Positions 24,046-35,770 of a DNA stretch of 64,000 bases are shown in pieces. Below the pieces are notes generated by a model. The model did not search any database. It was given only the letters and a program-made list of their open reading frames with translations, and was not told the origin of the DNA. The stretch spans positions 171,358,501 through 171,422,500 of the forward strand of contig CM065809.1 of assembly GCA_033398695.1 (NCBI GenBank). Reading direction: 5' to 3'. Made by a program: the position numbers and the translations under genes. This DNA comes from Orobanche coerulescens. Its lineage: Eukaryota; Streptophyta; Magnoliopsida; Lamiales; Orobanchaceae. How positions within the stretch are numbered: position 1 is the stretch's first letter; the number at the start of each line of letters is the position of its first letter.

Positions 24046-25063
24046 GATATATATATATATAGTATAAGCCCTGCAGAAAATTTTTAGCAAAACGAAATCC
24101 GCCGATCCCGTACGTGAAGCGAAAGTTTTCGCTGTTGAGTCCAGATAATCTGTCTCCTTAAAGAAAATTCGTCCTCACCACAGTGTATGACGTCTGCCTC
24201 CCAGGATAAAACAACAGCTCGATGTAACGAATCTGTGATCCGCTGCACCCTCAACGAACTAGAACAACTCTGTCTACTGTCACCGACCGAAGAAGAAAGA
24301 AAAACGAAGAAGAAAAATATTTGGCTGTTTTGGCTGTCAAAATTCGTCCGCAAAATTAAGTAGTAAAAACGAGCCCCCTCAGTCGGGTATTTATAGGTGA
24401 AGACTGGAGGAGGTTGTGTGCTGGAGGAACTCTATACCGATCGAAATTGGTATCTGGAGGAACTCTAAATCGATCGAAATTGGTATCTGGAGGAACTCTA
24501 AACCGATCGAAATACTTATCCAGATTCGATTTTATCCGGATCCGAAAAATTCGGAATTTATTAATTGAGGTATTTTCGGTAAAATAAAATTTTACCGAAT
24601 AAAATTGCAGTAAAAAGATAACTTCGAGACGCCGAGACATTTCTCCCAAATCGCCCTTCGACCGACCCGAACCGAACCGAACCGGACGGACGGACGGCGG
24701 CGGCGGCGCGCGCGCGTGTGTGTGTATGCGCGCGAGGGGCGCCTAGTCACACATCCACACACATGTCTCATTTTGAACATGCCTTTGTCCATATCTCCTT
24801 ATATACTCACAATTTCTCCCTTCTTTTTCCAATGTGGGATAACATCCCAAATTTATTTTTAAAGGGTTCACTTTGGAACATTATATCTCATTCATACCTA
24901 AATCATTTTGAGTGTTCTTATATGTTTTGGAAACCTCGTACGGAGTACTACGTATTCCAACTAAGTCCCGACTTTAACTCGTAGTCGAGCCCACTCAAAA
25001 TTTCCTCTCAAATAGGCTTCTCAAAATAGCCCATTTCCTCCATTTTATCTTACATTTCCAACA
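23965..25063 (-). repeat. 3' LTR of Copia-B (1099 bp)
   Basis: It contains a TA dinucleotide run (24009-24060), a 32-bp unit 'ctggaggaactcta(t/a)accg' plus 'atcgaaattggtat' repeated three times (24419-24512), and a GC-rich CGG/CG/TG tract (24690-24725). Each part has its counterpart in the 5' LTR. Confidence 0.9.
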
Positions 25064-25669
25064 ATCCCCCACATGAATGAGATTGATGGTCCAGCAGCAC
25101 ACGTCAGACACGGAGTTGACTTGGTGATAGTTACTACGGTTAGGCATTGCATAGGATAGGTAGAGTATGCTCCTTGAACCTTCCCTCGAAAAGATATATT
25201 CTCCTTACTGGCTAGACAGTGTGACTCGATGCCTTTGAACTGTCCGATCGCTTGTGTAAGTGATCGTATATCCTTCACAAGTGCCCTTCCTGATTTGTTC
25301 TATTCTCATTATTGTGCCCATTTTGGCCGTGGACACCGTCCTGGTTCTGCGAGAGTTTCTAAAGAATTGTGCCTTAGCAATTCTCCTTTGAAGCGGCCCC
25401 TCTTCTCTCTAACATAGGTGATTCTCTTTAAGTATTTTGAGTAAACCCGTATTTTACTCCACCCGACTATACTTTGTCGACTTAAGAATCATTAAAAGCA
25501 TAATCTTAACCTCTCCCTACGGGTATCACTGTTTTCATCCTATGAATGGTCGGTTCGGGGTAACCCCCACAGTGATCGTGCCCAGTTTTATGAATTGGTT
25601 GTCCCATTGAACCTAGATCTTGGGATCTCTAGTCAGCTTAGGTTGGGTATCCTCCATAAAACCATTAGC

Positions 25670-28600
25670 TCAAGGCAATAGACCCATTCCTCTTGATGAT
25701 TTATCAACAAGGTCTCTTGATAACCCTTTGGTTAGCGGATCTGCAATGTTATCCTTTGATGACACATAATCAATAGTGATAACTCCTGTTGATATCAATT
25801 GTCTAATGGTATTATGTCTCCTCCTTATGTGACGAGACTTACCATTATACATTACGCTCTGTGCCCTGCCAATCGCAGATTGACTATCGCAATGAATACA
25901 TATTGCGGTCACAGGCTTTGCCCATCTTGGAATATATTCTAGAAAATGGTGTAGCCATTCTCCCTCTTCTACACATTTATCTAAGGCTATAAACTCGGAT
26001 TCCATCGTTGACCGAGATATAAGTGTCTGTTTCGAAGATTTCCATGCCACTGCTGCACCGGCTAGTGTGAATACATATCCACTTGTAGACTTGGAGTCTT
26101 TTATATCAGATATCCAATTTGCATCACTATATCCTTCAAGTACTGCTGGATATTTGGTATAGTGCAGCCCATACTCTCGAGTACCCCTTAAGTATCTTAG
26201 TACCCTTATGATCGCCTTCCAGTGATCCTTTCCGGGGTTGCTCGTGTATCTACTTAGTTTACTAACTGAGTAGGCTATGTCTGGTCTTGTACAGCTCATC
26301 AAGTACATCAGACTTCCTATTATGCGTGAGTATTCGAGTTGAGATACTCCTTCACCCTTATTCTTGGATAGTCTCAACGTCATATCCACCGGGGTTTTGG
26401 TTGTGCCCGAGTCATCCTTATTAAATCTTTCAAGGATTTTGTCCACATAGTGAGCTTGACTCGGCATGAGACCTTCCGACGTTCGTGTGATTTTAATCCC
26501 TAAAATTACATCTGCGAGTCCCATATCCTTCATATCAAATCTCGACCTCAGCATATCTTTAGTCGATTTGATTATTCTTTCATTACTGCCGGTAATGAGT
26601 AAGTCATCTACATATAGACACAAAATGACATAGCCATCTTCTGTGTCTTTCACATATACACATTTGTCGGATTCATTAATTTTGAAGCCACCGTTTATCA
26701 TGACATGATCAAATTTTTCATGCCACTGTTTTGGTGCCTGCTTCAATCCGTACAGTGATTTTACGAGCTTGCAGACTTTCCTTTCTTGTCCAGGAGCAGA
26801 AAACCCCCCGGGTTGTTCCATGTAGATTTTCTCTTCTAAGTCCCCATTAAGAAAGGCAGTCTTAACATCCATTTGATGAACTTCTAAGCCTCGTAATGCT
26901 GCGATGGCAAGTATCATCCTGATGGGGGTTATTCTTGTCACAGGAGAGTAAGTATCAAAGTAGTCTAGGCCTTCACATTGGTTATATCCCTTCGCTACGA
27001 GCCTATCCTTATATTTATCAACTGCTCCATCTTTCATTTTCTTCTTAAAATCCACTTATTTCCTAATGGTTTACACTTATGAGGTAATTCCACTAGTTCC
27101 CAAGTATGATTCTGCAATATAGAATCAATTTCTTCTTTGATAGCCTCCTTCCATAGAGGTCCTTCCGTCGAGCTTACAGCTTCTTTGTAAGTCTGAGGAG
27201 ACTTTTCGAGCAAGTAGGTGATGAAATCTGGTCCGTAAGATTTCTCCGTCCTTTGTCGCTTGCTCCTTCTAGGTTCGTCCTCATTATCCCTTGTTTGGTC
27301 TTCATTATCTTCATCCATTAATTCAGAAGTCTGTTCGGATGAGATAAGCGGTTCACTTACAGTCTTGCAAGGAAAGATATTCTCAAAGAATGACGCATTC
27401 CTTGATTCCATAATCGTATTCTTGTGAATCTCAGGCACTTTGGATTCATGCACAAGAAATCAGTAAGCATTGCTGTTGTGTGCATATCCAATGAAAATGC
27501 AGTCAACCGTTTTTGGGCTATTTTAACTTTCTTAGGAGTAGGTATCAGCACCTTTGCTAGACACCCCCACACTTTCATATAATTGTAGGAAGGCTTGACT
27601 CCTTTCCACAGTTCATAAGGAGTTTTGTCTCCGTTCTTACGGCATATCTTGTTTAAGAGATAATTCGCCGTTAAGATGGCTTCTCCCCACATATTTTGCG
27701 GCAGCCCTGAATTTAGTAATATCGCATTCATCATCTCTTTCAGAGTGTGATTCTTACGTTCCGCCACGTCATTTGACCGTGGTGCATATGGGGCAGTGAC
27801 TTCATGAATAATCCCATGTTGCGAGAAAAATTCGCCAAATGGTTCCACATATTTACCTCCGCGGTCACTTCTCAAGATTTTTATCTTAGCATTCAATTGA
27901 TTCTCAACTTCCGTTTTATAGAGAACGAATTTCTCTATGGCTTCATCTTTGCTTTTAAGCAAGTATACATAGCAATATTTAGTACAATCATCCACGAAAG
28001 TAATAAAATATTTATTTCCACCTCTAGTTTGAACAAACTTCAAATCACATAGGTCGATATGTATTAATTCTAAAGGTTTGGTGTTTCTTTCCACTTGTCG
28101 GAATGGAGATCGAGTTAATTTTGCCTCTACACAAGTTTCACACTTGTGGTTTAAATCAATTTTAAACTTTGGTATGTGATCTAATGCAATAAGTCTACGC
28201 ATTGCATTAAAATTAACGTGTCCTAATCTAGCATGCCATAAATTAGGAGACTCAAGCAAGTAAGCAGAAGAATTCTTCATTTCATTATTTTTTATAGTCA
28301 TTACATTGAGCTTAACTAGCCCATCACATTCATATCCCTTGCCTATAAACACACCATTTTTCGACAAAATAACTTTATCGGACTCGAAAACTGTTCTAAA
28401 GCCATGCTTCATCAACAAGGTACCAGAAATAAGGTTCCTTCGAATATCAGGCACATATAACATATGTTTAAGAGTCACTTCCTTTCCAGACGTCATCTTT
28501 AAGATCACCGTGCCTTCGCCCAAAATAGTTGAGGTTGCAGAATTTCCCATATACAGTATATCACCGGCATCCTTTTCTTCCAAGGAGGAGAACATAGTCT

Positions 28601-29676
28601 TGTTGGCACATATATGCCTAGTTGCTCCAGTGTCAATCCACCACTCTTTGGTGTTTGAGCCAACTAGGTTCACTTCGGAGATCATAGCACATAAGTCAAG
28701 ATGTTCCACTTGTTCGGTAATCAGATGTGCTGCATTACCCTCCTTTTTCTTTGGTTTCTTTGGCAGCCTGCAGTCGGCCGCCCTATGACCCATCTTTTCA
28801 CAGTTGTAGCATTTTCCAAGGAATTTTTCTTTCTTTTTCCCAATTCCTCCTTTAGGTCCCAGCTTGGTTCCCTTTCCATTGTTGCCTTTCTTGGATGTCT
28901 GTCCAGTTTCCACAACATTGGCCTTTGCCACAGCAATATTTACTTTCTTCTCTGATCCTCGGTTGTCTTCCTCTATGCGAAGTCTAACGATCAGATCTTC
29001 CATGCTCATTTCCTTGCGCTTGTGCTTTAGATAATTCTTGAAATCTTTCCAAGTCGGGGGCAATTTTTCGATCACAGCAGCCACTTGGAAGGATTCTCTA
29101 ATGACCATTCCTTCAGCATGGATTTCGTGAATGATCACTTGCAGCTCTTGTACTTGACTCACTACCATCTTGGAGTCCATCATCTTGTAATCGAGAAACC
29201 GTCCAACAATCCACTTCTTGGCACCGGCATCCTCGATTTTGTATTTATGGTCTAGTGAGTCCCATAACGCCTTAGCTGATTTAGCACTGCTGTACACGTT
29301 GTACAGTGAATCGGCAAGGCCATTCATCACATAGTTCCGACACAGATAGTCGGAAGTTTTCCAGGCGTCAATGGATCAGAGTTTGTTGGTCACTATCCTC
29401 ATCATATTTTGGCGCATCCTCCTTGAGGAATCGAGACAAGCCTAGAGTGGTCAGATAGAACATCATCTTCTGTTGCCATCTCTTGAAATTCTGCCCGTTG
29501 AATTTCTCTGGTTTGTCCGCATGGTTTACCGAAACCGAAACCGAACTAGTTATCGGAATCGAAGCTGTACCCGATCCAGTTATTAGAGGCGCACCTCCCG
29601 TCGCTGAACCCGAGCCGATTTTCTGAGGCGCACCTCCAGAAACGTCCGTAGACAGTGTTGGGTTTTGAGAATCCAT
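25670..29676 (-). pseudogene. Copia-B gag-pol polyprotein (three frameshifts)
   Basis: ATG at 29676 starts gag (MDSQNPTL). The frame shifts near 29350, continues to 27360, shifts again near 27440 and near 27045, and ends at 25670. Domains: UBN2-type gag (29560-28950); zinc knuckle [14 protein letters not shown] (about 28815); protease [12 protein letters not shown] (about 28635); GAG-pre-integrase [11 protein letters not shown]; integrase with Asp in HIDLCDL, Asp in RSDRGGKY and Glu in AERKNH; reverse transcriptase with [21 protein letters not shown] and catalytic YVDD (about 26600); RNase H with the terminal [10 protein letters not shown] motif (about 25730). All catalytic motifs are intact; only the frameshifts disable it. 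About 600 bases without a gene follow to the 3' LTR. Lineage possibly Tork-like, not certain. Confidence 0.9.
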
Positions 29677-29737
29677 ACTGATAGCTTTACGAAAATAGAT
29701 CTGTTTTAATCAAGTAAAAACGAATTTGCTTTAAGAT

Positions 29738-29777
29738 TGTTGAAAATAATTTGAAAACAATTACTTGAAAATAACAG

Positions 29778-29820
<43 letters not shown>

Positions 29821-30811
29821 GATATATATATATAGTATAAGCCCTGCAGAAAATTGTTAGCAAAACGAAATCCGCCGATCCCGTACGTGAAGCGAAAGTT
29901 TTCGCCGTTGAGTCCAGATAATCTGTCTCCTTAAAGCAAATTCGTCCTCACCACGGTGTATGACGTCTGCCTCCCAGAATAAAACAACAGCTCGATGTAA
30001 CGAATCTGTGATCCGCTGCACCCTCAACGAACTAGAACAACTCTGTCTACTGTCACCGACCGAAGAAGAAAGACAAACGAAGAAGAAAAAAATTTGGCTG
30101 TTTTGGCTGTCAAAATTCGTCCGCAAAATTAAGTAGTAAAAACGAGCCCCCTCAGCTGGGTATTTATAGGTGAAGACTGGAGGAGGTTGTGTGCTGGAGG
30201 AACTCTATACCGATCGAAATTGGTATCTGGAGGAACTCTAAACCGATCGAAATTGGTATCTGGAGGAACTCTAAACCGATCGAAATACTTATCCAGATTC
30301 GATTTTATCCGGATCCGAAAAATTCGAAATTTATTAATTGAGGTATTTTCGGTAAAATAAAATTTTACCGAATAAAATTGCAGTAAAAAAATAACTTCGA
30401 GACATTTCGCCCAAATCTCCCTTCGACCGACTCGAGCCGGACGGACGGCGGCGGCGCGCGCGGGTGTGTGTGTGTGTGCGCGAGGGGCGCCTAGTCACAC
30501 ATCCACACACATGTCTCATTTTGAACATGTCTTTGTCCACATCTCCTTATATACTCGCAATTTCTCCCTTCTTTTTCCAATGTGGGATAACATCCCAAAT
30601 TCATTTTTAAAGGGTTCACTTTGGAACATTATATCTCATTCATACCTCAATCATTTTGAGTGTTCTTACATGTTTTGAAAACCTCGAACGGAGTACTACG
30701 TATTCCAACTAAGTCCCGACTTTAACTCGTAGTCGATCCCACTCAAAATTTCCTCTCAAATAGGCTGCTCGAAATAGCCCATTTCCTCTATTTTATCTTA
30801 CATTTCCAACA
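29738..30811 (-). repeat. 5' LTR of Copia-B (1074 bp)
   Basis: Same layout as 23965-25063: TA run (about 29780-29832), triple 32-bp unit (30192-30286), GC-rich tract (30440-30480). It is shorter, chiefly in the GC-rich tract, where a copy of 'aaccg' repeats is missing. Confidence 0.9.
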
Positions 30812-30816
30812 CAAAG

Positions 30817-31534
30817 TTAGCACAATCGCTGGAAATAATTTCCGCGCAGCTTGACCTTTGTTCACTAAAACAGCAATAACTTCTTCGTTAAGAAGGCTAT
30901 GGATGAACGGTCAGTTGTTCTGGAAACTAGACTTCCGTATATTTCTGTCCACAGGTCGTGCACTTTCTGGATCATTAAACTCAGATCTCAGTGCTCATTT
31001 CAATTTGCTATTTTGGTATTTCCCTATTGTTGAGTGATAGAGCAAGGTTGAAGCCTTTTTCAAAGGCATTATTGTTGATACAATACTATGAAAATATGGC
31101 CATAGGAGCGTTTAAATACTTCAAAACGCATCTTGGTGTTTGACTTATATCTCGGCTAATGATCCTTTCGGTAACTCCAACTTGGTAGACTTGCAGAGAA
31201 AGTAGGAATGTCGGTGCAGCAAGGGCTATTTAAAAACCACTGATTCCGTTTGAACTCTCAAAGCATAAACAAATACCAAGGAGGATGCGCCTAGTCTTGA
31301 CCAAAATTTTTGATGAAGTCCACCAATGTATCAAATTTAACCAAGCAATTCATTGCTAGCAATTATTTTATGATAAACCAAACATGCTTTCGAAGGGAAA
31401 AATAAAATTCATCTTTGCACAATCACAGCAATTAAAAGAATTTTATTCATCATGGCCAACTTTATTACATTCATGAAAATCCAAAGTAGTTCTCAAAAAC
31501 TAGAAACAAGACAAATCATAACCAAAGCGTAAAA
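30817..31534 (-). other. Copia-A spacer between gag and pol (non-coding)
   Basis: With 23901-23964 and 20001-20040 it makes a spacer of about 820 bases once the nested elements are removed. No frame of note on either strand. On the minus strand two AATAAA hexamers lie at 31461-31466 and 31442-31447, 70-95 bases after the gag stop. The far end is directly upstream of the pol ATG and ends in TTGTAG. This fits separate gag and pol messages; that is inference. Confidence 0.55.
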
Positions 31535-32576
31535 CTAGTCAAAGTCGGCAACATCCATATGTTGGTCTTTGTCCGCAATGGTGAGAGGAGGGATCTCAGT
31601 CTGGATCTCAGTATAGTTCACCTCCGTATTCTCATTATCTTCTTCCATGTAATTTGACTCTTGAGTCAAATATTGTTTATAGTGCTTGTAGTAAGCTTGG
31701 ATGTTCTTTGGCGCCTTGCAATTGCGGTAAGTATGCTTCTTCGATCCGCAAGTATAGCAATTTCGGCCTTCCTTTGGAGTGGTTCCATTCCCGGCGGCAG
31801 GAGGCGGTCCACGTGGTTGGGTTCCACTAGGTCCCGTGGCCGAGCCACCTTGCCTCTTCCACACATTGGAACGACGACCTCGTCTTTTCCCTCGCTTGCT
31901 CGAGTCATGCACCCGTGGTGCTTGCAAAAACTGAGTAGCGTTGCCTTTTCTATTTTGTCGTGGTGCTTTCCTGTGGGTAGCCTGATTCACTTCCGGAATT
32001 GGCTTCGTACCAGCTGGGCACGCATTGCTATTGAGAATAATCTCATGGTGCCTTTCTTTTTTCGCGAGGTGGGAGATAAGGTCACTAAAGTTTTTAATTC
32101 TCCCTTCCTCATAGGCAACGCGCAGCTGATGAGCAATCACACTTGCTCCCACGGGAAACGTGTTAAGAGCCTTCTCGATGATCAGCGCGAAGATCGAGGA
32201 TAGCTTGATTATAGGCTTCCACATTCGCATAATCCAAAAATCGGATTTGCTCCCACTGAAGTTGCAATTCGGGGAAGCGCTGATCATGCACATTATTAAA
32301 TCGTTGTTCGAGTGTATCCCATAGTTCTTTGGGAGTTTGCAAATTCATATAATACTTTTTCAACAACGGATGTATATGTCTACACAAGTACATCAGTGCA
32401 TTAGCCTTAGTTTCCTCGCTCGGTTCTTGAGCGGTAGGCTCATTAGAGGGAAAGATGGTGGTGGTAAATCTCTTACCGACGAACGCCAAGCGAACGTCTG
32501 AGACCCACTTATGGTACTCCTTACCAGCATGGTCAAGGATGTCGAACTACGGATGAACATTGGAGCTTTGTGCCAT
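31535..32576 (-). pseudogene. Copia-A gag
   Basis: ATG at 32576, eight sense codons, an in-frame TAG, then a clear copia gag (UBN2 type) with 'EYHKWVSDVRLAFVG' and 'PKELWDTLEQRFNN'. A frameshift near 32180 moves it to the frame that ends at 31535. Near the C-terminus are a basic Arg/Gly-rich stretch and a zinc knuckle CYTCGSKKHTYRNC (about 31760), then an acidic tail. The protein would form the particle and bind RNA. Unlike Copia-B, gag here ends in its own stop and is separated from protease by a long spacer. Confidence 0.85.
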
Positions 32577-33119
32577 CTACAAGATATAAACAAGAGGAAG
32601 TTAGTCTTGTTGGATTTTCAGTGACAATGTAAACGGTCACAATCGATGCTTTTAAAAGCGTGTAACATAACCGTTACTCGATTTACTTCCCTTAGTTGTT
32701 GTTTAGTAAAGTCGACAAAAAAACGACGATATCAGATCGCACCCAGATACGTGGTGTATGCAACAACCACAAGTATCGACTTTTCAACAATTCCGTGACT
32801 CCCCCAAGACTGTCACACAGTTTTCTTCGACACGCATAGATACCGACTTCTCTCGCGGTCTCATCCACCGCAAAGTAGCGTGGGAGATAAAGAACCCAAA
32901 AACTCGTGTCCCCAAAAGAAAAATTCCCAAAAGGAGAGAATTGAAATAGGGACAAGTCAGGTAATTACCTCGATTATAAAATTGGGCACGTGCTGAATTT
33001 GTGGTGTGCTTCGATCTACCGGTTGGTACTCGATGCGACGAAGTGAAATCGGAGGCGTAATTTTGGCGGCTTCCGAAGATAAGTTGATGTTCGGGTTTTG
33101 GTCCGAGATTCAGAACCGG

Positions 33120-33993
33120 ATCGGACTTGGCTGGCAGGTCGAGGCGGCGCGCGGCGGCGGTGGTCGGCGGTCAGCGTGGCGGCGGTTGGCGGCGGCGCGG
33201 TGATGGCGGCGGCGCGGCGGTTGGTCGATGGCGGGCGCGGCGGCGGTGGCGGCGGGCGCTGGCGGCCAGGCGGCTGGCGGTGGCGCGGCGGCGGGCGGCT
33301 GGCGGCTCGCGGCGGCGGCGGCGCGGTTTGGCGGCATGGCGCCATGGCGGCCAGCTGGCGGCTTGGCGGCCAGTGGCGGCTGGTGGCGGCAGCTGGCGGT
33401 TATTGTGGCGACGGCAGCGACTGGCAATGGTGGCAGCGGTGGGTTGGTGATTTGGCAATGGTGGCCAGTGGCGGCGGCAGGGCTTGGCCGATTTTTCTTC
33501 TTTTTTTTTTCGTTCGAGCTACGTGCTGATAACGTGTTTGATGAGAAAGTAAAAGACAGCAAATTAATTGTATTGATAACAATGAATAGAGGGGCCTTTA
33601 TATAGGCATTACAAAGAGAGTCCTTCCATACATAGGATTCCTAGTTAAGGTGATGGGCGGTGGTCAGTGGCGGTCGGCGGCGGTGGTCAGTGGCGGTCGG
33701 CGGCGGCTGGGCAGCGGCGGCGGCGGTGCTGGGCGGCGGCTGGTGGCGGCGCTGGGCGGCGGTGTCGTGGCGGGCGGCTGTCTTCAGGCGGCTCTGGGCG
33801 CGGGCTGGCATGGTGGGCGGCGGCGGGCTTGGCGGCGGCAATTGGCGACGGTGCTGGTGGCAGCGGCTGGCGGATTAGGCTGGCTGGCAGGGCGGCTGGC
33901 GGTGTGATGGCGGGCACGGTAAGGCGGCAAGCGGGCGCAGGCTTGGCCGATTTTTCTTCTTTTTTTTTTCGTTCGAGCTACGTGCTGATAACG
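33120..33993. repeat. GGC-rich tandem tract in Copia-A leader, with duplication
   Basis: 33120-33480 is an irregular run of GGCGGC, GGCTGGCGGC and similar units, strongly GC-rich in an AT-rich setting. After it come 'gatttttcttc', a T run, 'cgttcgagctacgtgctg' and an LTR end. The whole arrangement (GGC-rich tract, T run, LTR end) is repeated at 33652-34092, so the leader-LTR junction is duplicated in tandem. Long overlapping ORFs here on both strands (Ala, Gly, Arg, Pro runs) are artefacts of composition. Confidence 0.8.
33535..33651 (-). repeat. Copia-A LTR fragment (inner duplicate)
   Basis: It matches the last 117 bases of the 3' LTR 15725-15956, then breaks off at 'cctagttaagg' into a second GGC-rich tract. 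Confidence 0.8.
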
Positions 33994-34092
33994 TGTTTGA
34001 TGAGAAAGTAAAAGACAGCAAATTAATTGTATTGATAACAATGAATAGAGGGGCCTTTATATAGGCATTACAAAGAGAGTCCTTCCATACAT
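33994..34092 (-). repeat. Copia-A 5' LTR, truncated
   Basis: It matches the last 99 bases of the 3' LTR and stops at 'ccttccatacata', where defensin-like intron sequence begins. About 133 bases of LTR and the target duplication are lost. Confidence 0.82.
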
Positions 34093-34332
34093 ATTATTGA
34101 ATTTGTTTCATTGTGTATCTTTAACATATTATTTTTATAATTTTTATTAATATATAATTAAGAAAATTATATATTGATCAACGTAATTTTCTTCTTGTTG
34201 CATCTACAGGAAAACGGAGGAAGTATAAAATTACAAAAGTTTTTCTTCTAGGATTTTTCTATTTTGGTATTCTTTTTGTCTCTCCATATTTGATTCTCTA
34301 TTCTTTCTCATGGACTTTATTATATTATACAG

Positions 34333-34574
34333 TTGGGAGGATGATACAAGTAGTTGATGCAGCGAGAGAGTTTGATAGTACCCCATTCGGAATGGTGAAG
34401 CCAACATTGCCTCGTACGTGCGCAACGGTGTTAACACAAGGTGAGTGTGATCAAAGCCCGAAAAGTCGAGAAACTTGTGAAATCGCCTGCAGATACAACA
34501 TAGGCCCTTCCAAATTTATAGATGCTACTTGTGTATATCTTCTACACCAATGTGTTTGTAGTTACGAATGTTAA
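34333..34574 (+). pseudogene. Defensin-like gene, copy X: exon 2 only
   Basis: The splice acceptor (ATACAG) and whole exon 2 of the DEFL gene at 41312-42547 are repeated here. The translated residues are identical as far as I can compare, with all eight cysteines and the stop codon. Exon 1 with the signal peptide, the promoter and the first 690 bases of the intron are missing and replaced by the truncated 5' LTR of Copia-A. Without a signal peptide it cannot be a secreted peptide. Expression from another promoter is possible but not indicated, since the LTR points the other way. Confidence 0.85.
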
Positions 34575-35039
34575 TCCCTTCTCGTACTTACGTGAATAAT
34601 TGAAAAGTGAAATTATTATTATTTAGGTGAATAAAATGATTTTGGTATTTACGGTACCTCTACAAATATTAAATACAAATAATTTTAAATATCTCGCAAC
34701 AAATCAAATCCGATATCAATTTCCCACGATAAGATTGTTAGTTTATTACGGTACTAGTCCTTTTATCCATAAGATGCATGAAAATATATATCAAAATTAG
34801 TAGGAAATCGTAATTGCTGGTATCTACTAATTTTATATGAACTAACATTATATTCTAATATAATAACATTGCATTTATACATTGGACTGTATAAATAATA
34901 AAACTTATATTCTAATATAATAACATTGCATTTATACATTGCATTTATATTCTAATAATGATATTCTAATAATGGATCTACCCATTACATAATTTATCAT
35001 TGGTAAACTATCTTTGTTCACCGAATCATCATCCAACCT

Positions 35040-35700
35040 AGGGGTGGCATTTTGGAACCGAAAATTCAAAACCGAACCGAAAAAATCCAAAAAAATATCC
35101 GAAAAACCGAAACCGAAGAAGACCGAACCGAAAAACAAAAAAACAGAACCGAACCGAACTAGTTTGGTTCGGTTCTCGGTTCGGGGTAGAGCGGAACCGA
35201 ACCGGACCGAAATGGACCGAAGTCAAATTTCAACATACTAAAATGACCTTGTTTTTGTGATTTTGGTGTGTTTCGAATTTTAGTATAATTCGTTTTCCTT
35301 TTGTAAGACACTCATGGTCCAAGAATGACCGATAATATCTTTCATGAATTTATGATTCAATTAATTTAGGTTGAGAGAATGAGCTACTGTGATTTACGAT
35401 TGTTATATATTTTGAGATATTTGGAAATTGCTATGCAACTCTAGCTTTTATCTTGAACATATATATAACTCTTGTTGGCTTGTTGTTATATATAACTTAT
35501 TCTATTGCATATAATATTTGAATTTATATTGTGAAGAACCGAAAAAACATCAAACCAAATCGAAACCGAACCGAATATTTATAAACCCGAACTTAACCGA
35601 ACCGAACTTCAAAAAGAACTGAACCAAACCGAAACTGAATATTTGGTTCGACTCTCAATTTCGGTCAAAAACCAAACCGAATGAAACCGAGTCCACCCCT
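35040..35700. mobile_element. Mutator-like MITE with AACCGAA-rich interior
   Basis: Ends AGGGGTGG and CCACCCCT are inverted. A perfect 9-bp TSD ATCCAACCT lies at 35031-35039 and 35701-35709, and the empty site ATCCAACCT at 44003-44011 in unit Y. A 9-bp duplication is typical of the Mutator superfamily. The subterminal parts are degenerate runs of AACCGAA/TTCGGTT. There is no coding capacity. Confidence 0.85.
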
Positions 35701-35770
35701 ATCCAACCTCTAACAGGCAAAACCCACATCAAACGGCCGCCAATGTGAATAATTAATACTTATTATTAAA

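Larger units (their letters stand above)
23965..30811 (-). mobile_element. Copia-B: near-complete Ty1/copia element
   Basis: LTRs at 23965-25063 (3') and 29738-30811 (5') in direct orientation; outer ends TGTTGGAA and TTTTCAACA on the minus strand; perfect TSD CAAAG at 23960-23964 and 30812-30816. A purine run GGGGGAT precedes the 3' LTR start on the minus strand. The internal part has gag and a full pol with three frameshifts. LTRs differ by scattered substitutions and a short deletion in the GC-rich tract, so this is one of the younger insertions here. It is nested in Copia-A, 65 bases from the solo LTR 20041-23895. No tRNA-Met-type primer site is evident after the 5' LTR. Confidence 0.92.
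15725..34092 (-). mobile_element. Copia-A: Ty1/copia element with nested insertions and truncated 5' LTR
   Basis: On the minus strand the order is 5' LTR remnant (34092-33994, also 33651-33535), leader, gag (32576-31535), non-coding spacer, pol (20000-16162), polypurine tract (15957-15966) and 3' LTR (15956-15725). The gene order protease-integrase-reverse transcriptase-RNase H is that of Ty1/copia. A solo gypsy LTR (20041-23895) and Copia-B (23965-30811) interrupt the spacer between gag and pol. The 5' LTR stops after about 99 of 232 bases, against sequence of the defensin-like intron. Insertion was therefore accompanied or followed by a deletion. Stops and frameshifts in gag and pol make it dead. 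Confidence 0.87.

Noticed and set aside
28306..28955. Plus-strand ORFs of 160 and 84 codons
   Set aside because: Antisense to the Copia-B gag-pol frame, which carries clear zinc-knuckle and protease motifs.
33016..33605. Several overlapping ORFs of 80-150 codons on both strands, also at 33641-34041
   Set aside because: All are Ala, Gly, Arg or Pro runs read from an irregular GGCGGC repeat in the leader of a dead copia element; open frames on all six phases reflect composition.
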